52,942 nt of DNA from assembly GCA_022496205.1 (NCBI GenBank), contig WTXD01000110.1, positions 1 through 52,942 of the forward strand. The letters run 5' to 3'. Numbering within the stretch: position 1 is the stretch's first letter; each line of letters begins with the position of its first letter. The translations under genes were made by a program, and so were the position numbers. This document shows positions 13,717 to 25,326 of this stretch, in pieces. This stretch comes from Gloeopeniophorella convolvens. Its lineage: Eukaryota > Basidiomycota > Agaricomycetes > Russulales. The notes under the pieces were generated by a model. That model did no database searches. It saw only the letters and a program-made list of their open reading frames with translations, and was not told the origin of the DNA.

Positions 13717-15674
13717 TACTTAATTGCAGCTCCAATATGCGCGGTGATCCAGGGTGATCTCCCGCACCGATGCACTGATGCGCTCTATCCCGCCTACGAG
13801 ATATCCCCCTTCGGCTCCCACTCGTGCGGGCATTGGTGTGCACCCACATCGATGCGCACGAGGCTCCTCCTACCGGCACGGGAAAAACATAACGTAGGGA
13901 AGTCGCAACTCGGCGTATGCGACGGGCGGAGGCCTGCGAAGGCCGACAATTGAGTACCGTGCGGAGGATTCGTAGTGTGGCGACGACACGTTCCCGCGCG
14001 CACGCCGGCGGGTTGATCGGAACAGTTCCCTCAACATCGGCACGTCGCGAACTGGGCAGGGATATGTGCATCTGCAGGGGTGATTGAATCATGGAACACG
14101 CCGCGGAGGCCTAGGAAGTAGCTTGTGCTCCTTATACATACGCAACTAGCTTAAGTACATCCTGATGCGCGGCTGATGCTGCGCGGTGCCGCAGCACCCA
14201 CCCACGCTCTTCGCCGCGGGGGCTAGAGGACTGCCTGGCAGAGCGCGCAACATCGTGTCTCGGACTCACGAGGTGCGCCTCGGTGACTGATGTTCGATGC
14301 CACACGCTTGGCCCTGGTAGCGTGCCCCTGGCCCTCGAGCAACTTTGTCGCCATGGCTGCATAATGGGGTCCTCCGTGCTTCTTCTGCTACGGCCGACAT
14401 CCGCGAGCGAGACAGCGGAATGGAAGGGCGTATGCGCATCCCCCGCGATGGTAGTCGCTAGTCGTGGCATCGGCGCTGGCACGACCACAATGCAAGGAAA
14501 CGTGTATACTGCATTGGTTCTGTACATGCGCATGGGGTGAGTGGAGGAACAGTGCGTAGAGGTAGATGGGCAGCTGAGACTGACTGCGAGGGAAAATTCA
14601 CATGACGAATTATACCGAGGTAGGAGATTGCGGGCGAGATCTCGATCAGGTCTTGGAATTTGGGGAGCATGTGCATGCGAGCCCACAGGGCGATCAAGAA
14701 GATATGGCAATTCCATGCCAGTCAGTTTGAAAAGGATATCTGGGAAGATCTCGTGTCATGACTGCGAAAGGAAAGCGGCCACACGCGCAAAGCGGGGCGT
14801 CCACACATGGGTCAAAAATGGGGGTATGCGGGTCTTGTGGCAAGCGCAAGAACGATGGCGCGGAGATTGCAAGTGGTCGTGTGTTCAGTCGTACGTATGG
14901 AGGGAGAACTAGGGGGGAACTTGGGAAGGCTACTGGGGTGAGGGAGTGAGAGTGGTGGAGGTAGTGTGAGACTGAAGTGTTTGAGCAAGGGACTGCGATG
15001 ATTGGGCGAGACCGGGAGCGAGGCCGCAGAGGCATGGGAAATCCGGGGCAAGCGCGCTTTGTCAGACAACGGTCCGGGCTCACATAGCTCGAGGCATGCA
15101 CGTCATACAATGCAGGGATGGGACTAGCTACGGTGTTGGGGATGGAGGGGGGTACACAAGCCAACTATGGAAGGTAGGCAGGTAACGTATATCGCTACGT
15201 AGAGATGGTTGAAGTGGTACATATACGAGGTGGGGGGAGCGGAGGGCGAGTTGACATGATCGGGAGCAAAAGTCCACCAAAAAGGGAGACGAGCGCCCGG
15301 GCCGACCTGGATTATAACCACAACAATAAGACTATCGCTCCGCTCAGGATGCCTCAGCCTGTCTCCCCTTTAGTCCATCACGAATCTCCCTCCGACCTCC
15401 ACCTCGCCGCCCTCCTCTTCCCCCAGAGGTCCCTTCTTTCCGCCCTGCGCCACCCAGACACCCCATCAACCCGCCCAAAGTCGCGCCCATCTCCACTTCG
15501 CGTCTCCACTTCCTGTCTTGTACTCTACATTAGCACACACCCTATCTGCTGTCAAACAATAAACTGATATAGTACGTGGTCGTCTCCCCCCCTTCTTCTC
15601 ATCCAACTGACGTCCCAGTTGTAAGACCTCTTGTTCTACAGCGCGAATCGACGCGCCTTGGTCGCACTGCGGAC
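13717..15674. other. Gene-free stretch and upstream region of the PX gene
   Basis: No open frame here has a recognisable domain or a believable intron pattern. The last few hundred bases before 15675 are pyrimidine-rich on the plus strand (15360-15600), a common feature of fungal promoters and transcript leaders. Confidence 0.4.
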
Positions 15675-18285
15675 ATGGCATCACTCCAAATGCTTCCAGT
15701 GCGTCCCCACACACTCACCCCAGGAAATTTTCTCAATTACTCTTTGCAGGTGAATGTTCCCGGCAGTCACGACGGTGGACCCCCCGCGCCGGATGTGAGT
15801 GTTGCCAAAGTGATCAGGACCATGCGTACTAACGCACCGGCAGTACTATAAGCGGGCCGTATACCGCGCCGCGCCGCGCCGCTTCGATATCGACGTCTTG
15901 CAGCCAACGAAACTCGGTCAGTTCGGCTAGTCTCTACTTATCTCATTACTCATTCTCGTCTCAGGGGGAACGTATAGCTTTGGCTTGCATATCACCCCGG
16001 TGATCGGCGATGCCGTCTCCATCAAGTCTTCCAGCACACACTCTGACTACGAGATCTGGCGGCGCTGGGAGGACTGTCTCTGGTTCCAGGACATGCTCGA
16101 GCTGCGCTATGGCGTCATCTCGCGCGAGAAACGCGCTCGTCTCCAGGCCGGCAAGGGCGTGAAGAAGAATGGCATGTACCTCCAAAACAATGCTGCCTCC
16201 TTCGAGTCACTCCCTCCCGGCCCGGATCCCAAATCAGTGGCCAAGGACATCCACGAGTACTTGCCCAAGCTCACAAAGCGTGGCACACTGTTCCGCCCAA
16301 GCCAGTCTACCATTGAGCAGCGTCAGCGCGAGTTTGTGGCTCTCATCGAGGCGTTCTTCGAAGAAGACGTGCCTGCGCTGATACAGGAACTGAGGGATGA
16401 CCGCATCATTCGCGACTTCTTTGGCATCTGGCGGAGGGACCATGACCTAACACTCAAGAAAAAAGGAAAGCGGTCAAAACCATCACCCAGTGTTGACACC
16501 AGCAATAGGGTGTTGTCATCATACTTCTCTGCATCAAACATCTCTTTGTCGCTGCCTCCCACACCCTATTCGGACGTACCCGCCTCCCCTTCTCTACCAC
16601 AGGTCCCTCGATCAGTTTCGTCCCGTCGACGTGTGCACACAGCAGCCTCGATGGTCTCTCTCTCGGACACCGAGTCGGCGTTCACGTCGGTACCGTTTAC
16701 CCGGAGCCCTCCTTCCTCTGCCCCACCTTTCATGGGTGCCACGCTTCGAGACGGCACATCGTCTGAAGACGAGCGCACCATCTCTAGACGCAAAATGTCC
16801 AACGCATCCTCCAACATATCAAGCTTCTCTGGCTCGAGTTTTCCTGACCCATCTTCAAGCATCTACAGCATATCTTCGTCCATCGTCGCACCAACTTCTA
16901 TCGCATCTACCTCACGGCCTCGGTCAAACTCCCGCAGCACCAACCCTTCGACTTCTCCCCGCAGTGAGACTTTCAACGTCTCATCAGATTTCCCTTTGTT
17001 CCTATCGAGCTCTACCCGGGACATGCTCCCTTCCTCTCGACAAGCTCCGTACTCCCCAACGTACCCCCCGCCACTTTTGGGCACTCTCCCCGAAGACGCC
17101 GAACTTCACGCACCGGTTTCCGCACTACCGCCGCCAACACCGCGCAGCCGCAAGAACTCGAGCACGAAGGCCGCCGACCGTGCGAACCGCAACTGCATCG
17201 TGTTCCACGACACAGACGAGCTGTCCTCGGGCGAAGGCGATGTGCTCGACCCGGAGCTCCTCATCCCGATAGAGGGCGCCGCGCATACAACTACGACCGT
17301 TTCCAATTCTAATTCAAGCTCGTCGCGCCCTTCCAGCATCGCGCTTTCTAGCCTGTCACTACAGAGCCGCCGGTCCTCGTGGCGCACTTCTGTCGAACTC
17401 GGGCGGCCAAGCTCCGCCGGCTCCGGCGCGTCGCCCCTCGACCTCGACTTCCCGTTCGTGCCAGGCACCGAGTCGTTCGCGAAGCACGAGCGCCCGTCCT
17501 CGCCCCCACCCGTCGCAAGCAACGCCCTGCGCCGCGGGCACTCGGGCCGGCGCGCGCGCAGCATGTCGCAGCCACAGCCCTACCCGCTCCCCGAGGCCGA
17601 CGAGCACGGGTCGGACGCGGAGGGAGGCTGGGCGGACCTCGGCGAGGATTTCATGGACACGTACTTTGGCAGCGCGGAGCCGATCCTCCATGTAGAGGAC
17701 CCCGCGCCCGACGCGCCCGGGCTCCCGAGCGACGTCCCGCTGGATGAGCACGACGACGCGGACGCGCCCGACTCGCCGCTGCTGCTTGGCGCGGCGCTAC
17801 CGTCCCCGCGCCGGCAGGAGATCTCGTACCCCGCCGGCGGGCGCCCCAGCGCGTTCCACCTCCCGTGGCCTGCGTCCCCGCCGCCCTCGCCGCAGCCGCC
17901 CTCGCGCGTCCCCGCATTCGCCGCCGCCGCATTGGAATCGCCCGCCGCGGACGACGCGCTGGTGATCAAGGCCGCGCTGGACGACGCGATCGTGGTCTTC
18001 CGCACGCAGCGCGACGTGTCGCTCGCGGAGCTCCGCCGGCGCGTACACGACAAGTTCACGCGGGCGGAGGGCCTCCCGCTGCCCACCGCGTTTGCGCTCG
18101 CGTACGTACCGCCCGCGGCGGCAGCGGCGGGCGCGGGCGGGAAGCGCGCGAGCACGATCAGCGCGGCAAGCGCTGGGAGCGCGGACTGGGCGCGCGCGGT
18201 GCCCGTGTGGCGCGAGGACGAGTGGGCGACCGCGCGCGCGAGCTGCGGGGCGAAAATCACGCTCCGCGTGAGCTACCCGGCGTAA
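15675..18285 (+). CDS. PX-domain protein with PB1-like C-terminus
   Basis: Four exons (15675-15698, 15750-15794, 15844-15916, 15965-18285) join in frame to give 820 residues. The short first exons encode MASLQMLP and the start of the fold. The PX-like region (about residues 20-170) includes the core YEIWRRWEDCLWFQDML, matching the family's basic, aromatic phosphoinositide-binding fold, and then DIHEYLPKL. A helical stretch follows (EAFFEEDVPALIQEL). The middle (~190-680) is a long serine/proline-rich, probably disordered linker. The last ~110 residues (IVVFRTQRDVSLAELRRRV) resemble a PB1 domain, a protein-protein module found in Bem1/Scd2 and NoxR-type polarity and NADPH-oxidase regulators. 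No SH3 domain is visible, so this is not a canonical Bem1. A role in membrane-linked signalling or sorting is inferred. The PX call is moderately firm; the PB1 call is tentative. Confidence 0.78.
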
Positions 18286-19957
18286 AACGCCATCGGCGCT
18301 GTGGTTGTTTAGGCGCCGTTGGTCGGTCTGTATTGGTTGATTGTACTTACTGACGACGCGACACGACACGGCATGCCCCACTTTCGTTAAATTTATCCTC
18401 TTTGTTTCGTTGCTCTCATCTCCCATTGTTCGCTCACTTTTCGTTTCGTTCCGCCTTTCGTTCTTCTGCACTCATCTACTAGCCATTGTTGTTCGTTTGT
18501 ATTTCCCACTGCCACTGAGTCTTGGACGGAGGTTCTGAGCGCGACTTGTCTCCTTGAGGTCTGGATGGATCCCGTTCGTTTGTGTACACTGCTACATCGT
18601 ATTCCCCAGTCTGGCGCGCGCCGCTGTCTAATGCTGTGACTGTTCCCTGCCTGCGCACACACACTCTCCCTACTGTTTACCTATCTGCACTTGTATTGGG
18701 CTGTCCAATGCCAATACGTCTTTGGATCACGCTGGTGGGGAGTGCGGTTCGAGTTCCCGATTGACGAGATACATGCACGGCGCGTGGCGCACGCGCTACC
18801 GGGAGCTTCCGACGTTGGAGGGCTCCCAAGTTTGCGAACGACTCGGAGATGGCTGTCGTTGGCGGTGCTATACGTCCAAGGTCGCTCCGACTAGAGTTTG
18901 CTGACGGACGACACGATCCCTGGCGAGCAGAAGCAACGGCTGGGTGGCGAGCTCTCCACAGCCGCCGGAATCTAGTCCAGGGATCACCACCTCTCTCGTT
19001 AGGGTCCTGGGGACCGAGCAATCGCCAAGCGCGAAGCATCGCTCATGTCTTGCCGAGGATGCGGCCTCTGCTAGGAGGAGCTCGGATGGCGCTCCGGCGA
19101 TCATCCCTATCAACTCCGGAGCAGCGGTGCCTGAGTTGTCTGCTTCCCTGCAATCAAGTTCGGATGGAAGTCCGAAGCAAGTCTCATAGCATGGCAAAAC
19201 ATGCAGTTTCCCGATCGCCTGATCAAGAGATGTCCTTTGGGCCCATAGGGCAGGCCAACCAGCTCTTTCAGAGAAAAACGGACTATCTGATGCCTGTCGT
19301 CGCCCACAGCCTTATAACAAGAAGAAGACCTGAAGGTTCATCAGCATGTATGCAAACGCTAGATGGAATGACACAGACAATGGTCTCCCCAGGGTGCAGT
19401 GTGCTCGACGCACGCTACAGACCCTAGCCGGAGGCTCCCGTCTTCGGCCACCGTCTGCCAGAGTGAGTCAAAGACAACATGAGAACGGAGCGAGCGAAGT
19501 AGAGAGTGCCTGTCTTCTCCCGGTTCAAGTTCACGGGAATCGCCAAAATGATCATGGACAGTTAATCGACCGTACGAGACGTGTCAATTCCTGAAGGTTG
19601 TATGATCACAGAATGACGATCATAGAGGGCCCGGCTCTCCAGGGCCTGGCGTGCCCCTCAGCGCAGCTGGTCTGCTCTTCCTCGGAAGTGGGAGGGTCCG
19701 CCGGCAGGGGCAGGTGCTCAGGCCTTTTCAGGACCACGAGCATCCCAGCCTTTGACGCAATGCTGGCAGCTGCGTGGATCCTGGACGTCGAGAATCAGTG
19801 ACGAAGTGGTTATTGATTACAGGAGACCACAACCACTGGTGGTGAGTAGTACGATCTCGTTCGATTTCGGAGCCGCTGCAGGCGTGCTCACTGTGGCCAC
19901 GGCGGAATCTGCCGGATCGTCGCCTCCCCTACATCCGCATACACCCACCCCAGCATC
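18286..19957. other. Gene-free stretch between PX gene and DUF6535-like gene
   Basis: Open frames here (longest 18849-19427) overlap on both strands and show no domain. It includes the 3' region of the PX gene. No repeat or RNA gene was recognised; one tRNA B-box-like motif at about 18746 lacks a matching tRNA body. Confidence 0.4.
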
Positions 19958-22527
19958 ATGGAACGGGATATCGAGCTGGGAACTAACGCGGCACGCGTCG
20001 TGGACGCGCAGCTACCGGTGCAGGGTGAAGCTCAAAGTATCCCATGTTGACCATCCTTAATGGCTGTCTGTGTCTGATCAACGTGCCTCGCAAAAACTGT
20101 AGCATATCCACCCAACCAAGCTCACAGTCAACCTCAGGCCAGTCCGAGAAGAGCTTCAGTGATCCGTCGGGCCCGCTGTTCTCAATGTACCTCGAGCGTG
20201 CGGAAGAGGAAGACAGGAGGATGGTCGAGAACTGGAAGGGTGACGCGGACGGGATACTCGTGTTCGTGCGTACTGCATTTCCTTTTGCTGCCCCGCCGCG
20301 TGCTCAGATCCTCCACTGTAGACTGGTCTATTCTCCGCCTCCGTGGCGACTTTTCTCGGGAACACCTACCAAGGGCTTCAGCTGAATTCACAGGACGCGT
20401 CCGCCTTCTACCTCTCGCGCATCTATCAGCAGTCAGCCTCCGACAATGGCTCCCAAGTCTCCATTCCCTCGACCATCTCCGATCCTGCCACCTTCAGCCC
20501 ATCCACGACCACTGTCTGGGTCAATGCGTTGTGGTTCCTCAGTCTCGTCATCAGCTTGACATGCGCGCTCTTGGCTACGATGTCGCAACAATGGGCGCGG
20601 CATTATCTACGTGTGACTCAGACGCGCTACCAGCCGTACAACGGGCCCGCATCCGCTCGTTCTACGCCGAGGGCGTGAAGAAGTTCCGTGTCTCCTGGGC
20701 AATCGACACACTTCCAGCACTTCTCCATCTATCCGTCTTCCTGTTCTACGCGGGCCTCTCGGTCCTTCTCTTCGCCATCAATCTCACCATATTCAAGATC
20801 GTCGTCTCATGGGTCGGGCTCTGTCTGTCACTCTACGTGGTGATCACGATCTTGCCAGCGGTATTCCCGAACAGCCCATATCGGACGCCTCTATCTACAT
20901 TATGCTGGACGGCCTCTCTATACATCACCCGACTACCTGTCAACGTCCTCAGGCACATTTCCGGCCTTTTTGCCTACAAATCTAGTACCTTTCGGGCAGT
21001 TTTCTACAGCCTCGATGAAATCGAGGCTCGCTTGCGTGGGTTGGCCATCGGCGGAATGCTCAATCTCGCTGAAAAAGCAGCGATGAGCCAATCGCCCGAT
21101 ACCGACAGTCGGGCATTAGCATGGACATACGACTCCTTGGACGAGGACCATGAGTTGGAGCAATTTCTCGCCGGAGTCACTGGCCTGCTGGACTCAAGGA
21201 CGGCGGAGCAGCCCGCGGTAGTGCTGGTACGCGTGGATATATTCAGTCATCGTGACGACCTCATCAATGTGACGCTGAACCTGCTTGTTCGTCCCTTAGG
21301 GCCAAGCCTCTCCCTTCAAGCTGCCGAATATCGACGGTTCAAGATATGCTCTGAAGCTGTATTTGCGCTTCTCCGCCATAGCTTTCGCTCCATGAAGCTG
21401 TGGTTCCAGCTGGATTTGTGGTTTAAGCGAAGCGATTGTGACTTTTTACCCGCTTTAGAAAGGATGGCAAAGGACCCGGATCAAGACCTCGTCGTCGCTG
21501 CAAATTGTATGGCCCATTTGTACTACCTTCTGGTTTTCCCACAGACAGCTAAGGACGTACGGACGATCGTTCCCATTGGCCGTATTATAGGCCTTCCCTT
21601 ACCCACAGACTCGGTTGGCTGGTCTAGGTTTGAGGCCAGTTATGCGGTGACCCTGCACTTCATTCGCCATGTTGCCTTACCCTATCTTGATGGACCGTCT
21701 CGGGCGGCGCGGGCGAAGGCAATAACCGCTACTTTACGCCGTCTGACCCTCCCCCCCTTCCCGGCGAGTCTCCAAGACGAGGACCACTATGGCCTGTGCG
21801 AGATTTGGAATCGTGCCGTCGTGGTCGCGCCGGAGCGAGACGAGCACAAGGTGGCTTTGCATATCCTTGCATGCCTCCAACCTCTCTTTCACCAGCCTCA
21901 CATTCAAGCCTTCATCGCCTCGGAACGACTTTGGGTTGCCGAAACAACGACGAGTTCATCACCCTCGAACAATCTGACTTCCCTCTGTGCACCGAGGCAT
22001 CCCACTGGCACCCTCCCACTTCCCATCCTCCATCCCCGGCCTCTGGCCGTCTTGAACAATTCGCAGACCAGCCACAGGGTGCTACTTCCCCCGAATCTGC
22101 ACGCCTTCCCACCCTCGAGCCCTCTGCACCCGCACCCCCGAGCAACCCCGCAATTCCGGTGGCGCTAATCACGCCCGAGACGGGCAAAACGCCGGGCCTT
22201 GGTGCGGCACCTACGTCACTGCCAATTGCTGACCCTGCATCCTCCGTCGAATTTTCCCTGCAAGGCAATTACTCTGTACTTCCAGCGGCAGTACCGGCCT
22301 CACTGGGAAACACCTTGCTTCCCGGTAGCCCTGTTGACGCCGACAGCCCAACGCAACAGATTCTCCCACCCCACAGACTGCCTGGCCCTGATGCCAACGA
22401 ATTGTCAACAGGCTCGGGGGCCGTTGTTACCGCGGACGTGGAACATGCACGTGCTCGTTCATCGAGTGGAGATGCCTCGCCGCCCCGCCAGGGTGCCGTT
22501 GATGCGAGTGATACGGTCTCCCTATGA
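19958..22527 (+). pseudogene. DUF6535-like membrane protein gene with apparent frameshifts
   Basis: The N-terminal block (DRRMVENWKGDADGILVF, ending 20265) splices over a 56-nt intron (20266-20321) to TGLFSASVATFLGN, a DUF6535 hallmark. A hydrophobic segment (WVNALWFLSLVISLTCALL) and WARHYLRVTQTRY follow. The frame then breaks near 20645-20655: the expected continuation RARIRSFYAEGVKKF lies in another frame of the same strand, as if one base were missing before CGGGCC. Two more membrane segments (LPALLHLSVFLFYAGLSVLL and WVGLCLSLYVVITILPAVF) and a helical C-terminal body run to about 21940, where a second break is possible. The remaining frame stops at 22168 or 22527 with a proline-rich tail. 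The start at 19958 (MERDIELGTNAARVV) is a guess and needs an upstream intron; 20044 is the alternative. The family is widespread and expanded in Agaricomycetes; its function is unknown. It is either a pseudogene or a real gene with sequence indels. Confidence 0.7.
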
Positions 22528-23403
22528 TGGATGGGAGATGTTGTTATAATTCATAGGACCCGCTGCGTTGATGTGTCGTCTGCTTAAGCTTCTTTACACA
22601 TATCTACACACTCGAGAAGGGCCGCTTGCGGTGGAAGGTGCCTTTGCTCGCAAGTGCATCGCTGTGGTTGTGATTGTCGTCGTTCAATCAATGGATTCAT
22701 TCGAGTCACCTGGAGGGCTCGTTTGCAGAGGCATATGGCTAGTACAGTCTCTCGCACGCGGCAGAGAGGGAAGGATATGTAGATGAGATGCTGTTGCACC
22801 GTGCTGCTCGGACAAAGTCACGCTACAGTTGACAGGGCGAGGCAGCTAGCTCGAGGGTAGGGTCGCGACAGTCGCGGCGGGGAACTTGAACGGAGTCTGT
22901 TCAAGATATTGATACATTTACGGAATAATCCACCATACTACCACCGTCTTCCGACTGCAAGCAAGCCTGCAACAGTGCGCGCACGGCCTTGAAGGCACTC
23001 AATGGCAACTCTTAGTAGAAAACCCTCACTGCACCTGCACTACGAGGCACTGCGCGTGCCACCCGCCTCTGGCACGCGCTACGCTGCAACCTGGCAATCC
23101 CACCGCCCCAGACGCAGACTAGCGCGGACCCAGTGGCTCCCGGAGCTTTGCACGAGTAGTCAGTACCCCAAGCCCGGATGCCAAAGCGCACGTAAAGCAA
23201 GTCGGTGAGCGAACAACATGGTTGACAGCAATTAAGCGAGGGTCTATGCTAAGGTAGGGTACATACAGACAACAAGCCAGCCTGAGATGGCCAAAGCAGT
23301 AAAACGAACGAACGGAGGGGAGCCAGCGCGGGGATTACAGGCCAAGGCGAACGAGGTATCATACTTATGCGGGCAGCCCGCCACAAGGCCCCGGCGTGCG
23401 CGG
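22528..23403. other. Intergenic stretch between convergent genes
   Basis: This is the 3' flank of the DUF6535-like gene and, from the other side, of the minus-strand CRAL-TRIO gene. No supported coding or RNA feature. Confidence 0.4.
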
Positions 23404-24744
23404 TCATAACACGAGCTGGACGGGTGAGGGCGCAGGCAGATGCGCGCTGAGCGGGCGCGCCGCGACGACGGCCGACATGCGCCGGCACGACTGCGCCTGC
23501 GCTGAGCCCTTCTCCTGCGCCTTCTCCAGCACCGGCGCCGCCACCGACGCAGGCTCCGCATCGACGCCCGGGCGCGCCCGCTCGCCCCGCAACCACGCCG
23601 CGCGGCGCTCAGCGCGGCCCGCCATCCACGGCCCCGCGCCCGAGCCCGCGCACCCGCCGGGCCCCGCGCACGCACACGTGCCGCCGAGCGCGGCGGGGAG
23701 GTTCTCGGGCGCGACGAGCTCGCGCAGCGCGGCGGCGTCCGGGAGGACGGCGACCTTGTCGCGCGTGCGCGGGGCGAGCCACGGGCGCACGGCGGCCCAG
23801 ATCGCGGCGAAGGACGGGGGGGCGTTGACGATGGCCAGCTGGCCCATCCTGCGCGATGTTAGAGGATGAGGTGCGGGGAGGGGGGGGGAGGGCGCACGTC
23901 TCGGGGAAGTACGCCTGGGAGACTTCGAGTGCGCGGCGCGCGAGGGCGCGCAGGGCCCAGAAGTGGCCGAGGCCGAGGCCCTTGAGGTCGACGATGACGA
24001 GCGCGTGGGCGATGGGGCGGCGCGCGGCGGCGGACGCGGCGGGGAAGAGTTCGGCGGTGAGCGCCTCGGCGGAGACGAGCACGGTCTGCCAGTGCGTCGC
24101 GGGGGAGACGTGCTTGTAGAGCTGCTTGAGGTTGACGCCGCCGATGGTCTGGATGTTGATGGGGCGGCCGAGCTGCGGTGCGGTGCGGGTCAGGCTCGGG
24201 CTCAGGCACGCGCGCGCGCGGGGGAGAGGCGGCGCACCCTGTCGGTCTGTGCGCGGGGCGCCGGTCAGCGCGGGGGAAATCAAGGCGCGGGGTGCATGCG
24301 CACCTTGTGGAAGCCCATTGGCCAGCACTCGACGACCTCGGCGCGCGCGGGGAACTGTGTGGCCCCCCCGCACACCGTCCGCGTCAGGCACGCGGTGTTA
24401 GTGTTAGTTTACGGCAAGCACGCACGTCGAACGGGTCAATCCGCCGGTAGAGCTCGTCGATGCCGACGCCCTCGACGGAGCGGCGCCACTCGGCGCACTC
24501 GAGCAGCATCTGCTGCGCCTGGGGCACGCTGTACCCGCGCGCCTTGAGGAAGCGCCTGCGGGTGCCGGCGATATTATCAGTGCCATCGCTGGGTGCGCGC
24601 GGGGCGGGCGCACATGAGGGTGTGGTCGTCCTTGGGCATGGTGCTCACGCGCCAGGCGGGGTCGGCGTCGAGCGCGGCGCGCAGCGCATCGAGCGGCTGG
24701 AGCTCGGATAAGAGATCGGGGGTGGGGGGAATATCGGTGGTCAT
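23404..24744 (-). CDS. Sec14-like CRAL-TRIO lipid-transfer protein
   Basis: This encodes a phosphatidylinositol/phosphatidylcholine transfer-type protein of the Sec14 family, expected in the cytosol and at Golgi or plasma membranes. The start at 24744 gives MTTDIPPTPDLLSELQPLDA. After a short intron the CRAL-TRIO N-terminal helices appear (RFLKARGYSVPQAQQMLLE), then the lipid-binding domain: PINIQTIGGVNLKQLYKH, VIVDLKGLGLGHFWALRAL, and after another intron GQLAIVNAPPSFAAIWAAV with PWLAPRTRDKVAVL. The C-terminus is alanine- and cysteine-rich (TCACAGPGGC) and stops at 23404. About four introns are needed, with exons near 24596-24744, 24432-24550, 24320-24365, 23900-24180 and 23404-23847. The lipid specificity cannot be read from the sequence. 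Sec14 homologues often have a GRPV bar near the pocket; here the equivalent is GRPI. Confidence 0.85.
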
Positions 24745-25326
24745 GGAGGCGAAGCGAGTGGGCGTGGGATGTCGTAAAGGAAAGCGGGGATGTTACAGAG
24801 AAGAGTCGGGAGCAGCGACGGGTATGAGATGAGATGAGTCGAGAAGGAGGACGGGAGAGGGAAAGGCCGCGGGTCGGCCTCGCGGTGGGGAGGCTTTAAG
24901 CGGGAACCTCACTGGCACGTCCTGGGACAGACACATGTACTATGCCACATTGAACGTTTTAAGCTCCTGGGCGGCAAGATACCGAAAAGTTCCTCGGAAG
25001 ATCGTTCCATCGGATCGCCCTGCAACACAACTCGCGATGTGAACTTTAGAATCGCACAGCAGATGCAGATGGAAAAGACGAGTATTGCGGGCAACCGTCA
25101 GTTCAGTTGGCCGTCGGCTCCAGTTGGAGTCCTCGCCGCACACACGCTCCGGTCACACGGGCGCACAACGCTCCACGCCCCACTACGACAGGCTACTTGG
25201 TAGGCTGGCAAGGCGTCTAGCATTAGCTCCGTGGTATGCCCCCAGTAAGTATGTAGTAGCACGATATGTGTATACATTCACAACATCAAAACAAGCTCGC
25301 GCCGCACAGTCCCCGGCCAGGCACAC
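24745..25326. other. Intergenic stretch
   Basis: Promoter side of the CRAL-TRIO gene and terminator side of the minus-strand carrier gene. No recognised feature. Confidence 0.4.

Noticed and set aside
13436..14092. A 218-codon minus-strand open frame
   Set aside because: It overlaps the right half of the 383-bp inverted-repeat element and runs through its terminus without change in character; no domain.
18740..18770. Possible tRNA B box (GGTTCGAGTTCC)
   Set aside because: No matching A box, acceptor stem or T-stem pairing nearby.
18849..19427. A 192-codon open frame upstream of the DUF6535-like gene
   Set aside because: No family resemblance, no intron structure, and comparable frames on the opposite strand.
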